From: an uncultured Lachnospiraceae bacterium
Lineage (GTDB): Bacteria > Bacillota > Clostridia > Lachnospirales > Lachnospiraceae
Length of the DNA stretch: 64,000 nt
Assembly (NCBI GenBank): GCA_937920345.1
Contig: CALGVA010000037.1
Span: forward strand, 1 to 64,000
Reading direction: 5' to 3'
Position 1 is the stretch's first letter; every line of letters begins with the position of its first letter. The notes under the pieces were generated by a model, which ran no database searches, was not told the origin of the DNA, and was given only the letters and a program-made list of their open reading frames with translations. Of this stretch, positions 1 through 7,700 are shown piece after piece. The translations under genes and the position numbers were made by a program.

Positions 1-60
1 CCGGATCAAGGGGCTATTCTGTCTGTCCTGTTCCTACAATAAACTTACACTATCAAAGCC

Positions 61-80
61 TGCTAAGTATTTGCTAAGTA
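61..80. repeat. 11-bp-period direct repeat over the sufC promoter
   Basis: TGCTAAGTA occurs at 61-69 and again at 72-80. The second copy contains the -35 hexamer of the promoter that precedes the Fe-S gene pair. A spacing of 11 bp places both copies on the same face of the helix, as expected for a regulator site. Which protein binds it is not visible; an Rrf2/IscR-type regulator would be a natural guess for an Fe-S operon, but that is inference. Confidence 0.4.
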
Positions 81-99
81 AATTATTTTGTGATAAGAT
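71..99 (+). promoter_or_regulatory. Sigma-A promoter of the sufC-sufB-like operon
   Basis: TTGCTA (71-76), a 17-bp spacer, then TAAGAT (94-99) preceded by TGA, giving an extended -10. Transcription would start near 106, which makes the ATG at 115 nearly leaderless and favours the downstream ATG at 142 as the real start. Confidence 0.6.
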
Positions 100-141
100 G
101 TTCTAATGGATTAAATGAGTGAAAGTGTAGAGAGTGACGAT

Positions 142-864
142 ATGTTAGAATTACAGGGGATCTGCTTTTCAGCAGAAGATGAGAATCAGGAAGTAGAGAT
201 TTTAAATGATATTAATCTGAAGATAGACGAGCGTTTCGTGGCAGTGACAGGACCGAACGGCAGCGGGAAGTCCACGCTGGCCAAGATTATTGCGGGAATC
301 CTTACGCCGACGGCGGGACGCATTCTGCTGGACGGCGTTGACATCACGGAGCGTTCCATCACGGAGCGCGCCAATATGGGAATCAGCTTCGCGTTTCAGC
401 AGCCGGTTCGTTTTAAGGGAATAACCGTCAGGGAGCTTCTGTCCATAGCGGCGGGCAGGGAGGCTACGGTGGCGGAGATCTGTGAAGTGCTTTCGGAGGT
501 CGGGCTGTGTGCAAGGGACTATGTGAACCGCGAGGTCAACGCATCTTTGTCCGGCGGAGAATTAAAACGGATAGAGATCGCGATGATTATGGCACGGGGA
601 ACGAAAGTGTCCATTTTCGATGAACCGGAGGCAGGCATTGATCTGTGGAGTTTCCAGAACCTGATTCGGGTATTCGAGAAGATGCACGAAGAGATCAACG
701 GTTCGATCCTGATCATTTCCCATCAGGAGCGCATATTAAATATTGCAGACCGTATTATCCTGATGGCAAACGGCAGGATTCAGAAAGCGGGAAGCAAAGA
801 TGAAGTGATGCCGGAACTTCTCGGCTGTGGACAGCCGTGCCGGACGCTGGCTGACAAAGTGTAA
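142..864 (+). CDS. sufC: SufC-like Fe-S cluster assembly ATPase (minimal SMS/SUF type)
   Basis: Cytoplasmic ABC-type ATPase of the SufC family, which powers SufB/D scaffold complexes during Fe-S cluster assembly. Visible motifs are Walker A (GPNGSGKST, near residue 36), the Q-loop region AFQQP, the signature LSGGELKR and Walker B SIFDEPEAGID followed by the switch histidine in ISHQER. EAGID after Walker B and the lack of membrane segments fit SufC rather than a transporter. An ATG in frame at 115 exists, but the predicted transcript starts near 106, so 142 (protein MLELQGIC) is preferred. The next gene is a single SufB/D homolog, and sufS, sufU and a second sufB/D are absent, which matches the minimal two-component arrangement known from many anaerobes. 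Confidence 0.85.
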   Translation: MLELQGICFSAEDENQEVEILNDINLKIDERFVAVTGPNGSGKSTLAKIIAGILTPTAGRILLDGVDITERSITERANMGISFAFQQPVRFKGITVRELLSIAAGREATVAEICEVLSEVGLCARDYVNREVNASLSGGELKRIEIAMIMARGTKVSIFDEPEAGIDLWSFQNLIRVFEKMHEEINGSILIISHQERILNIADRIILMANGRIQKAGSKDEVMPELLGCGQPCRTLADKV

Positions 865-963
865 GCGCGGCAGCACTCCGGCGTGAAATGCCATGCCGAA
901 CCACAGCGCAGAATGCGGTTTGAAGACAAGTGTATAAGTTGATGAAACAGAGGTGATATACAG

Positions 964-1881
964 ATGGACGCAATACAACAGAGTCTGTTAGAACAGGTGG
1001 CCGGACTGCATGAGGTGCCGGCAGGTGCATATAATATCCGTGCGAACGGACAGATGGCCGGGAGGAATACAACGGCAAATATTGATATTATTACGAAAGA
1101 GGACAAAAGCGGAATTGATATTCGCATCAAGCCGGGAACGAAGTCCGAGAGCGTACACATTCCGGTCGTACTCAGCCAGAGCGGGCTGAAGGAAAGTGTA
1201 TACAATGACTTTTTTGTGGGAGAAGATGCTGACGTGACAATCATCGCAGGATGCGGTATTCACAATAGCGGGGCGGCTGCGACGGAGCACTCCGGCATCC
1301 ACAGATTTTTCGTAGAGAAAAATGCAAAGGTGCGGTATGTGGAGAAACATTACGGTGCAGGGGACGGCAACGGGGAGCGCGTCATGAATCCCGCTACGGA
1401 GATTCATCTGGCGGAGGGTGCTTCTCTGGAGATGGAGACTGTGCAGATCAAAGGGATCGACTCTACGAGAAGGACGACAAAGGCTGAAGTGGCGGAGGGC
1501 GCATCTCTTACGATCCGGGAGAAAATCATGACGCATGGTGCACAGTACGCGGAGACGGATTTCACGGTAGATATGAACGGAGATGATTCCAGCGTGAACC
1601 TGATCTCGCGCTCGGTGGCGAAGGAACATTCCAGACAGCTTTTTAAGAGCAGGATCGTGGGAAACGGGAAGTGCCACGGGCACAGTGAATGTGATGCGAT
1701 CATCATGGACGCTGCCAGTGTCAGCGCCATCCCGGAACTGACCGCCAACAATATAGATGCAAACCTGATTCATGAGGCGGCGATCGGTAAGATCGCAGGG
1801 GAACAACTGATGAAACTTATGACGCTCGGACTTACGGAGCAAGAAGCCGAGGAGCAGATTGTAAACGGATTTTTGAAATGA
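964..1881 (+). CDS. sufB: SufB/SufD family Fe-S scaffold, short form (SmsB-like)
   Basis: SufBD-family beta-helix protein of 305 residues, clearly shorter than usual SufB (about 470) or SufD (about 420). The core is recognisable: ETVQIKGIDSTRRTTKAEV, then the typical C-terminal run GNGKCHGHSECDAIIMD and AIPELTANNIDANLIHEAAIGKI, with cysteines in the CHGHSEC stretch that could ligate a cluster. It follows the SufC-like ATPase by about 100 bp with RBS GAGGTG, and its stop overlaps the start of the cardiolipin synthase gene (ATGA). With no second SufB/D in the operon it probably acts as a homodimer scaffold with the ATPase. The family call is strong; homodimer use is inference. Confidence 0.85.
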   Translation: MDAIQQSLLEQVAGLHEVPAGAYNIRANGQMAGRNTTANIDIITKEDKSGIDIRIKPGTKSESVHIPVVLSQSGLKESVYNDFFVGEDADVTIIAGCGIHNSGAAATEHSGIHRFFVEKNAKVRYVEKHYGAGDGNGERVMNPATEIHLAEGASLEMETVQIKGIDSTRRTTKAEVAEGASLTIREKIMTHGAQYAETDFTVDMNGDDSSVNLISRSVAKEHSRQLFKSRIVGNGKCHGHSECDAIIMDAASVSAIPELTANNIDANLIHEAAIGKIAGEQLMKLMTLGLTEQEAEEQIVNGFLK

Positions 1882-3410
1882 GAAAAATACTGCACTATGC
1901 ATTAAACAGAGCCGTAATCACGGCTCTCATCGTAATATTCCAGATAGGTTTTTTCATGCTTGAGATATTCAAGTGGGGCAATTATTATGTAGAGATTGCT
2001 TTCGTACTGCGGCTGCTCAGTTTCGGCGCAGTAATCTATATTATATGGCGGCAGAATAATCCGGCGGTCAAGCTGGCATGGGTCGTTCCGATTCTGCTGT
2101 TTCCGCTTTTCGGCGGCATCATGTATCTGGCATTCGGGCATGTTTTCCTGCCGCGTAAACTGCGTGCGGGGATGGAGCGGACGAATCTTCTGATTCAGGA
2201 AAGCCTGCAGCAGGATGAACGTGTTCTGGACGAAGTGGAGAAGAAGAACCGGGGGATTGCGAACCAGAGCAGATATATTCTGGAGTATGCGGGCACGCCT
2301 GTATGGGACCATACGGCGGCAGTCTATTACTCTGAGGGGGTGGACTACTGGAAGCAGATGCTGGTGGATCTCGAGCAGGCCAGACATTTCATTTTCATCG
2401 AGTTCTTTATCCTGTGTGAAGGCAGCATGTGGAATGCGGTACTGGAAGTACTGGAACGCAAAGTGCGGGAGGGCGTGGAAGTCCGCCTGATCTATGACGA
2501 TGTGGGCAGTGTGTTTCTGCTGCCGAAGAAATATTATGAGACGATGGAGAAGAAAGGCATCAAATGCGTTGCGTTTAACCGTCTGATTCCGTTTATGTCG
2601 CTGATATTGAATAACAGAGATCACAGAAAGATCGTGGTGATCGACGGAAGAGTCGGCTATACCGGCGGCATCAATATGTCGGATGAGTATATCAATTACA
2701 CGTGTCCTTACGGAGACCACTGGAAGGATGCGGGCATTCGCATTGAGGGAGAGGCGGTCTGGAACTTTACCGTCATGTTTCTGCAGATGTGGAATATGTC
2801 CTGCTATACGGAGGAGGATTACGGCAGATACCGTTATCTTTTTGAGGAAAAACCCAGGGCGGCAGGCTATGTGCAGCCTTATGTGGATACGCCGCTGGAC
2901 AGTGAGATCGTGGGAGAGAATGTCTATCTGAATCTGATCGGATATGCAAGACGCTATATCTATATCTTTACGCCGTATCTGATTACCGATAATGAAATGT
3001 ATACCGCGCTGAAGCTGGCGGCGAAGCGGGGTGTGGATGTACGTATCGTGACGCCCGGTGTGCCGGACAAGAAGATGATTTACTGGCTGACGCAGTCTAA
3101 TTATCAGAATCTGATCGAGGCCGGCGTCAGGATCTATCAGTATACGTCAGGATTTATTCACTCTAAATGTGTACTTTGTGATGATGAAGTGGCAACGGTG
3201 GGAACGATCAACTTTGATTATCGGAGTTTTTACCATCATTTTGAATGTGGTGTGTTTCTCTATCAGTCTGAGGCGGTTATGGAATTGAAGAGAGATATGG
3301 AGCATACATTTGCAGTGTCGGAGAAGATTACGCTGGAGTGGTGCAGGAAAAAGTTTATGAAGACCAATATCATCGGTCCGTTTTTGAAGTTGTTTTCACC
3401 GCTGTTATAG
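1878..3410 (+). CDS. cls: Cardiolipin synthase (phospholipase D superfamily)
   Basis: Membrane enzyme that joins two phosphatidylglycerols into cardiolipin and glycerol. Two hydrophobic segments lie in the first 90 residues (about 13-35 and 43-87), followed by two PLD domains. The HxK motifs are visible: HRK at 249-251 in NRDHRKIVVIDG with GGINMSDEY, and HSK at 428-430 in GFIHSKCVLCDD with GTINFDYRS. The length of 510 is normal for bacterial Cls. Its ATG overlaps the stop of the preceding Fe-S scaffold gene by ATGA, suggesting translational coupling, although the functions are unrelated. Confidence 0.93.
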   Translation: MRKILHYALNRAVITALIVIFQIGFFMLEIFKWGNYYVEIAFVLRLLSFGAVIYIIWRQNNPAVKLAWVVPILLFPLFGGIMYLAFGHVFLPRKLRAGMERTNLLIQESLQQDERVLDEVEKKNRGIANQSRYILEYAGTPVWDHTAAVYYSEGVDYWKQMLVDLEQARHFIFIEFFILCEGSMWNAVLEVLERKVREGVEVRLIYDDVGSVFLLPKKYYETMEKKGIKCVAFNRLIPFMSLILNNRDHRKIVVIDGRVGYTGGINMSDEYINYTCPYGDHWKDAGIRIEGEAVWNFTVMFLQMWNMSCYTEEDYGRYRYLFEEKPRAAGYVQPYVDTPLDSEIVGENVYLNLIGYARRYIYIFTPYLITDNEMYTALKLAAKRGVDVRIVTPGVPDKKMIYWLTQSNYQNLIEAGVRIYQYTSGFIHSKCVLCDDEVATVGTINFDYRSFYHHFECGVFLYQSEAVMELKRDMEHTFAVSEKITLEWCRKKFMKTNIIGPFLKLFSPLL

Positions 3411-3438
3411 CGGTTTGGTAAGGGAGAAAGTGATAACT

Positions 3439-4155
3439 ATGCTGCGTTTTATACAGGTTATCGTATGTAATCTGCCGAGGCTCTATATGATTCCCAGGAT
3501 GGCCTATAAGGCAAAACATACGGAACGGTATTCGGAAGAGGAGTGCTATGCTTATGCCAGACTGGCGATCCGCCGCATGATGCGTGCCGGGCATATCACC
3601 ACGAGAAAATACGGAACGGAGAATCTGCCGGCAGAGGGCGGTTATATGATGTTCCCGAACCATCAGGGCAAGTATGATGCGCTTGGAATTATGTATGCGC
3701 ATGAGAAACCGTGTTCGGTGGTGATTGATGATGCGAAGTCACACGGCATACTGGTGAAGCAGTTTATTGATCTGGTGCATGGCAAACGGATGGTCAAGGA
3801 GGACTTGAAACAGTCTGTCAAGATCATCAAGGAACTGGCGGAAGACACGAAAAAGGGACGCAGATTCATTATTTTCCCGGAAGGCGGATATTACAGAAAT
3901 CATAATACGGTAGGGGCATTCAAACCGGGCAGTTTCAAGAGTGCTGTGAAGGCCAGAGTACCCATTGTTCCGGTGGTGTTGATTGACTCTTACAGGGCAT
4001 TTGAGGAGTGGTCGCTCAGACCGGTGGAAACACAGGTGCATTTTCTGAAATCCATCTGTTATGATGAATATAAGGATATGACGACGACAGAAATCGCGGA
4101 TCTGGTGCATGACCGGATCGTGAATACGATCAACGGGGTACTGAGCCCGGCATAG
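3439..4155 (+). CDS. plsC: 1-acyl-sn-glycerol-3-phosphate acyltransferase (PlsC family)
   Basis: PlsC/LPLAT-type acyltransferase that would acylate lysophosphatidic acid to phosphatidic acid at the membrane. The HX4D motif is seen as NHQGKYD near residue 75, and the glycerophosphate-binding motif as FPEGG near residue 145, then PIVPVVLIDSY. Start chosen at ATG 3439, behind AGGGAG at 3421-3426; an upstream TTG at 3415 is in frame but has no RBS. It follows cls by 28 bp, so the two phospholipid genes are probably cotranscribed. Length 238, usual for the family. True substrate cannot be told from sequence. Confidence 0.85.
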   Translation: MLRFIQVIVCNLPRLYMIPRMAYKAKHTERYSEEECYAYARLAIRRMMRAGHITTRKYGTENLPAEGGYMMFPNHQGKYDALGIMYAHEKPCSVVIDDAKSHGILVKQFIDLVHGKRMVKEDLKQSVKIIKELAEDTKKGRRFIIFPEGGYYRNHNTVGAFKPGSFKSAVKARVPIVPVVLIDSYRAFEEWSLRPVETQVHFLKSICYDEYKDMTTTEIADLVHDRIVNTINGVLSPA

Positions 4156-4166
4156 CGGCTCAGTAC
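4138..4166. terminator. Inverted repeat between convergent plsC and tmcAL
   Basis: A perfect 10-bp inverted repeat (GTACTGAGCC at 4138-4147, GGCTCAGTAC at 4157-4166) with a 9-nt loop. It overlaps the stop codons of both convergent genes. On the plus strand a T-rich stretch follows after about 10 nt; on the minus strand there is no T-run. Best read as a terminator shared by two convergent genes, strongest for the plus strand. Confidence 0.55.
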
Positions 4167-5401
4167 TTAACGATCTTCTTTTTGTATTCGCAGGTCAGAT
4201 CCGGACAGTCAGCAAATTTATGCTGCAGGATACTGTTGTAGATATGGCTTGCGTAGATGTCCATATCCAGCATGTGACTGCCGTTATCGGACAACAGGGT
4301 GCCGGCATCGGCGAGCTTGGACAACAGCGGTATGCTGCCATGTTCCTTAATGGCGGTAAGAAGCGGTTTGGCTTCCTCACGGAAGCCGAGCATGCGTGCA
4401 TAATAGATATAGTCATCAGACTGATAATGTTCCAGATCAGTTTTCTCGATTCGAAGAAGAATATGTATCAGGCTGCGTGCGATACGTGTATAGGTACGGT
4501 TTTTAGTTTTCAACTGCTCACAGAAATCGGTGAAACGCCGGTATGCGGGCAGTTTTTTGATAATGCGGTCAGAGAGGGTCGTGTCGATATCGGCATACTG
4601 CGTGAAACCGAGGGACTGTTCGGAAAGAAGCTGATAGTGTAAAGGAAGGGATATATCATCTGCGAAAACAGGGCATGTTCTGCCGTATCCGGCTTCCAGA
4701 ATCTCGTAACCGGTCCGGGGCATGAGTGCCTGTACTTCCGCCAGACTGCCGGAAGAGGCGACGGCTTCCCGGATTGCCAGGGCCGAGCAGAAGGCGTTAT
4801 CCAGACTTGCATCGTGATAGGCAGAGCCGGTGCGCGAAACGGTATAGGGGCGTATGGAACTGCCGCGGCTGGAGAGAGCCTTGCAGTATTCAATAGCCAG
4901 AATATTGTTAGGCTGCATCAGCACGTTCATGTGGTTGATCAGGTGAGGCGCACAGGCCTGCAGAGCGGCATTCCTTGCATTGGGATAGGAGAGACCGCTG
5001 CGAAGCTGCCTGTCGAGCACATGCTTGAAATTGTCATCTTCTCCGGATAATTTCTCGGCGAACTCAGACAGTAATGTAATGTCACCACACTCGCTGCCAA
5101 AGCAGAGCGTGTCGATGACGCCCAGCTTATCCAAGAGCGCTACGGCCCCGGAAGCAAAATATTCTGCACTTCCGAGCGCATAGCAGACAGGCAGTTCCAG
5201 CACCAGATCAGCGCCGCTTGCGAGAGCGGATTGTGTGCGGGCGTACTTATCCATAAAAGCGGGCGCACCCCGCTGTACGTAATCTCCGCTCATGACGATG
5301 ATGCAGTATTCGGCGCCGGTCATTCTCTTTGCCGCTGCAATCTGATAGGCGTGTCCGTTGTGAAACGGATTATATTCCGCGATAATTCCTACTGTTTTCA
5401 T
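4160..5401 (-). CDS. tmcAL: tRNA(Met) cytidine acetate ligase TmcAL (YlbM family)
   Basis: Nucleotidyltransferase-like enzyme that makes N4-acetylcytidine at the wobble position of elongator tRNA-Met using acetate and ATP. The N-terminus MKTVGIIAEYNPFHNGH carries the HxGH-type adenylylation motif, and ISLPLHYQLLSEQSLGF lies in the C-terminal half. Length 413, normal for this family. The reading frame stays open upstream for another 156 codons with no family similarity, so the start at 5401 is fixed by the conserved N-terminus. The gene is divergent from pta and convergent with plsC. Using acetate places it metabolically close to its neighbour pta, but that link is only suggestive. Confidence 0.9.
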   Translation of the reverse strand: MKTVGIIAEYNPFHNGHAYQIAAAKRMTGAEYCIIVMSGDYVQRGAPAFMDKYARTQSALASGADLVLELPVCYALGSAEYFASGAVALLDKLGVIDTLCFGSECGDITLLSEFAEKLSGEDDNFKHVLDRQLRSGLSYPNARNAALQACAPHLINHMNVLMQPNNILAIEYCKALSSRGSSIRPYTVSRTGSAYHDASLDNAFCSALAIREAVASSGSLAEVQALMPRTGYEILEAGYGRTCPVFADDISLPLHYQLLSEQSLGFTQYADIDTTLSDRIIKKLPAYRRFTDFCEQLKTKNRTYTRIARSLIHILLRIEKTDLEHYQSDDYIYYARMLGFREEAKPLLTAIKEHGSIPLLSKLADAGTLLSDNGSHMLDMDIYASHIYNSILQHKFADCPDLTCEYKKKIVKY

Positions 5402-5561
5402 ACTCCGTATTTTCCCCTTATGAAATGATAAAATAACCTGCGACGGCGGCATATATATTTGACGGAAACAGACCATCGCCTTTGCTACAACAAGTCTATC
5501 ACAAAATTCCGTTTTTGTATCTGCTTTTCCCAAAAATATGCAATAAAAGAAAGAATGTATC

Positions 5562-5590
5562 TTGTATACGATCGTTTTGTCCGGTATAAT
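5562..5590 (+). promoter_or_regulatory. Promoter of pta
   Basis: TTGTAT (5562-5567), a 17-bp spacer and a perfect TATAAT (5585-5590). Transcription would start near 5597, giving a short leader that contains AGGAGGG before the pta ATG. Confidence 0.65.
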
Positions 5591-5627
5591 TTTGCATATA
5601 AAATGTACATGCAGGAGGGAGACCGCT

Positions 5628-6629
5628 ATGTCATACATTGATCTGATGAAGGAGAAGGCAAGGAGCGATAAGAAGACGATCGTACTGCCGGAGACAAATG
5701 ATAAGAGGACGCTGATCGCGGCGGCAAATATTTTGAAGGAGAACATAGCCAATATTATCATGGTCGGCAATGAAGAGAAGATCATGGACGGTGCCGGATG
5801 GCTGGAAGTGGAGCTGGACGGGGTAACCATTATCGATCCGGAAAAGACGGAAAAACTGGAAGAATACACGAATCTGTTATTTGAGACGAGAAAGAATAAA
5901 GGAATGACACCGGAGAAGGCAAGAGAGACGCTTCTTAAGGATTATCTGACATTCGGGGTTATGATGGTGAAGGCCAACGATGCGGACGGTATGGTGGCGG
6001 GAGCCTGCCATGCTACGGCCGACACGCTGCGGCCTGCGCTGCAGATCTTAAAGACAGCGCCGGGCGTGAAACTCGTGTCAGGATTTTTTATTCTGGATGT
6101 GCCGAACTGTGAATACGGAGAGAACGGCACATTCCTGTTTGCAGACTGCGGGCTGAATCAGGACCCGACGCCGGAGGAACTGGCGGCGATCGCAGATACT
6201 TCGGCGAAGAGCTTTAAGAGTCTGGTGGGTGCGAAGCCGATTATTGCCATGTTGTCCCATTCCACTAAGGGAAGTGCAAAGCACCCGCTGGTAGATAAGA
6301 TGGTGGAGGCGACCAGAATCGCACATGAGCAGTATCCGCATCTGTGTATCGACGGCGAATTACAGTCTGATGCCGCGCTTGTGCCGCAGGTGGCGAAGTC
6401 CAAGGCGCCGGGCAGCGAGGTGGCCGGTAAGGCAAATGTACTGATATTCCCGAATCTTGACTGTGGTAACATCGGCTATAAGCTGGTGCAGAGACTTGGC
6501 GGGGCCGAAGCATACGGACCGATGCTGCAGGGAATATCCAAACCTGTCAACGATCTGTCCCGCGGCTGCTCCTGGCAGGACATTGTGGGCGTAGTGGCGC
6601 TGACGGCTGTGCAGGCACAGCTGGCGTGA
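5628..6629 (+). CDS. pta: Phosphate acetyltransferase
   Basis: Interconverts acetyl-CoA and acetyl phosphate, the entry to ATP-yielding acetate formation in fermenting Clostridia. The protein (333 residues) opens MSYIDLMKEKARSDKKTIVLPE and contains the family blocks MVKANDADGMVAGACH, GLNQDPTPEELA, MLSHSTKGSA and VLIFPNLDCGNIGYK. Start taken at ATG 5628 behind an ideal AGGAGGG; an in-frame ATG at 5562 lies inside the promoter. It stands alone, with no ackA downstream; yceD follows from its own promoter. Confidence 0.95.
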   Translation: MSYIDLMKEKARSDKKTIVLPETNDKRTLIAAANILKENIANIIMVGNEEKIMDGAGWLEVELDGVTIIDPEKTEKLEEYTNLLFETRKNKGMTPEKARETLLKDYLTFGVMMVKANDADGMVAGACHATADTLRPALQILKTAPGVKLVSGFFILDVPNCEYGENGTFLFADCGLNQDPTPEELAAIADTSAKSFKSLVGAKPIIAMLSHSTKGSAKHPLVDKMVEATRIAHEQYPHLCIDGELQSDAALVPQVAKSKAPGSEVAGKANVLIFPNLDCGNIGYKLVQRLGGAEAYGPMLQGISKPVNDLSRGCSWQDIVGVVALTAVQAQLA

Positions 6630-6692
6630 GCAATAAAATACTGTCATGTTGTCGGAAGCGGATTCAAACGGAAAATCAAGGAAATTTTATGG

Positions 6693-6721
6693 TTGACAAA
6701 CAACGACCTCATGGGTATAAT
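6693..6721 (+). promoter_or_regulatory. Perfect consensus sigma-A promoter of yceD-rpmF
   Basis: TTGACA (6693-6698), a 17-bp spacer and TATAAT (6716-6721): both hexamers match the consensus exactly. It lies 27 bp upstream of the yceD start, and AGGAG precedes the ATG. Strong constitutive expression fits a ribosomal protein operon. Confidence 0.8.
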
Positions 6722-6747
6722 TGTTTGAGTGTGGATAGGAGTCAACT

Positions 6748-7275
6748 ATGTTCGTGAACTTAACTGATGTGTTTACAATGGAAGACAAGCAGATCACGAT
6801 GCAGGAAGAATCGGAACTGACGCAGGTTGAGATCGGCGGCGCCGTATTTCCGGTCAGAGAACAAACTCCCGTCAGTCTGACCTTTATGAATATTGGTAAA
6901 GGAAAGGCAAGGATTGTCGGAGATGTTAAGATGACATTTGCAATGAATTGCGACAGATGTCTGAAGCCTGTAGAGCATACGCTTGCGCTTCGGTTTGACA
7001 GAGAAGTGTTCGCACCGGATACGATAGGGTCCATACCTGACGGCGCAGACGATCAGGATTTTATGGATGGATATCAGCTGAACGTGGAAGACTTACTATA
7101 CAATGAAATCGTAATGAACTGGCCTATGAAGGTCTTGTGCAAGCCTGACTGTAAAGGAATCTGTCGTCAGTGCGGTCAGGACCTGAATACGGGAACATGC
7201 GACTGTGATACCTTTGTTCCTGATCCAAGGATGGCAGTAATAAAGGATATCTTTAACGGGAATAAGGAGGTGTAA
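6748..7275 (+). CDS. yceD: YceD/DUF177 family protein upstream of rpmF
   Basis: DUF177 (YceD) protein of 175 residues, a family almost always encoded next to rpmF; a role in 23S rRNA metabolism has been proposed for homologs. The core contains MNCDRCLKPVEH (CxxC) and the C-terminal LCKPDCKGICRQCGQDLNTGTC, a cysteine cluster that looks metal-binding and is common in Firmicute members. The next gene, rpmF, starts 2 bp after the stop, with its RBS AAGGAGG inside the yceD end. Function beyond linkage to ribosome biogenesis is not established from sequence. Confidence 0.85.
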   Translation: MFVNLTDVFTMEDKQITMQEESELTQVEIGGAVFPVREQTPVSLTFMNIGKGKARIVGDVKMTFAMNCDRCLKPVEHTLALRFDREVFAPDTIGSIPDGADDQDFMDGYQLNVEDLLYNEIVMNWPMKVLCKPDCKGICRQCGQDLNTGTCDCDTFVPDPRMAVIKDIFNGNKEV

Positions 7276-7277
7276 CA

Positions 7278-7457
7278 ATGTCTATTTGTCCTAAGAACAA
7301 ATCTTCTAAAGGTAGAAGAGATAAGAGAAGAGCAAACTGGAAGATGTCTGCTCCTACATTAGTAAAGTGCAGCAAATGCGGCGCGCTGATGGTACCTCAC
7401 AGAGTATGTAAGAAGTGCGGCACATACAACAAAAAAGAGATTATCGCGGTTGACTGA
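7278..7457 (+). CDS. rpmF: 50S ribosomal protein L32
   Basis: A 59-codon gene. It begins MSICPKNKSSKGRRDKRRAN, continues WKMSAPTLVKCSKCGALMVPHRVCKKCGTY and ends AVD. The two CxxC pairs (CSKC, CKKC) make the zinc-ribbon form of L32. Start has RBS AAGGAGG at 7264-7270. Cotranscribed with yceD, then closed by a strong terminator. Confidence 0.95.
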   Translation: MSICPKNKSSKGRRDKRRANWKMSAPTLVKCSKCGALMVPHRVCKKCGTYNKKEIIAVD

Positions 7458-7492
7458 TCAGCTTTTTATGCTTGAAGATCTATTGGCGATGT

Positions 7493-7534
7493 AAAACGCT
7501 CATAACATTGGAGGCAATGTCAGGGCGTTTTTTT
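7493..7534 (+). terminator. Terminator after rpmF
   Basis: Outer stem AAAACGC (7493-7499) pairs with GCGTTTT from 7525, with an inner ACATT/AATGT stem, and the 3' arm runs into seven T. A standard intrinsic terminator. Confidence 0.8.
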
Positions 7535-7566
7535 ATTTGCTGCTTTGTGGACAGGGTTTTTAGAAC

Positions 7567-7595
7567 TTGATTTTTACGGCGGTATTTAGTATATT
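7567..7595 (+). promoter_or_regulatory. Promoter of plsX operon
   Basis: TTGATT (7567-7572), a 17-bp spacer and TATATT (7590-7595). The -10 sits inside an AT-rich stretch with TTAGTATA/TTAATATA/TTAGTATG repeats and a palindrome TATATTAATATA, a plausible repressor site for fatty acid control, though no known box matches exactly. Confidence 0.5.
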
Positions 7596-7651
7596 AATAT
7601 ATTAGTATGCAATGTTTATGCAAGGAAGATATGGACATGTTTTCTGCGGTT

Positions 7652-7671
7652 GCTGTCCGGCAGCGGACAGC
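7652..7671 (+). other. Stem-loop in the plsX leader
   Basis: Perfect 8-bp stem GCTGTCCG / CGGACAGC with a 4-nt loop GCAG, 29 nt before the plsX ATG. No T-run follows, so it is not a terminator. It may modulate translation or mRNA stability. The plsX ATG itself has only a weak RBS. Confidence 0.5.
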
Positions 7672-7700
7672 GGGATTAAGAGAAAGGCACAGTTAAGCGT

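Noticed and set aside
5402..5869. N-terminal 156-residue extension of TmcAL on the minus strand
   Set aside because: The conserved family N-terminus begins at the codon at 5401, and the extension would run through the pta promoter and leader.
6630..6747. Terminator between pta and yceD
   Set aside because: No stem with a T-run could be found; only the strong yceD promoter is supported.
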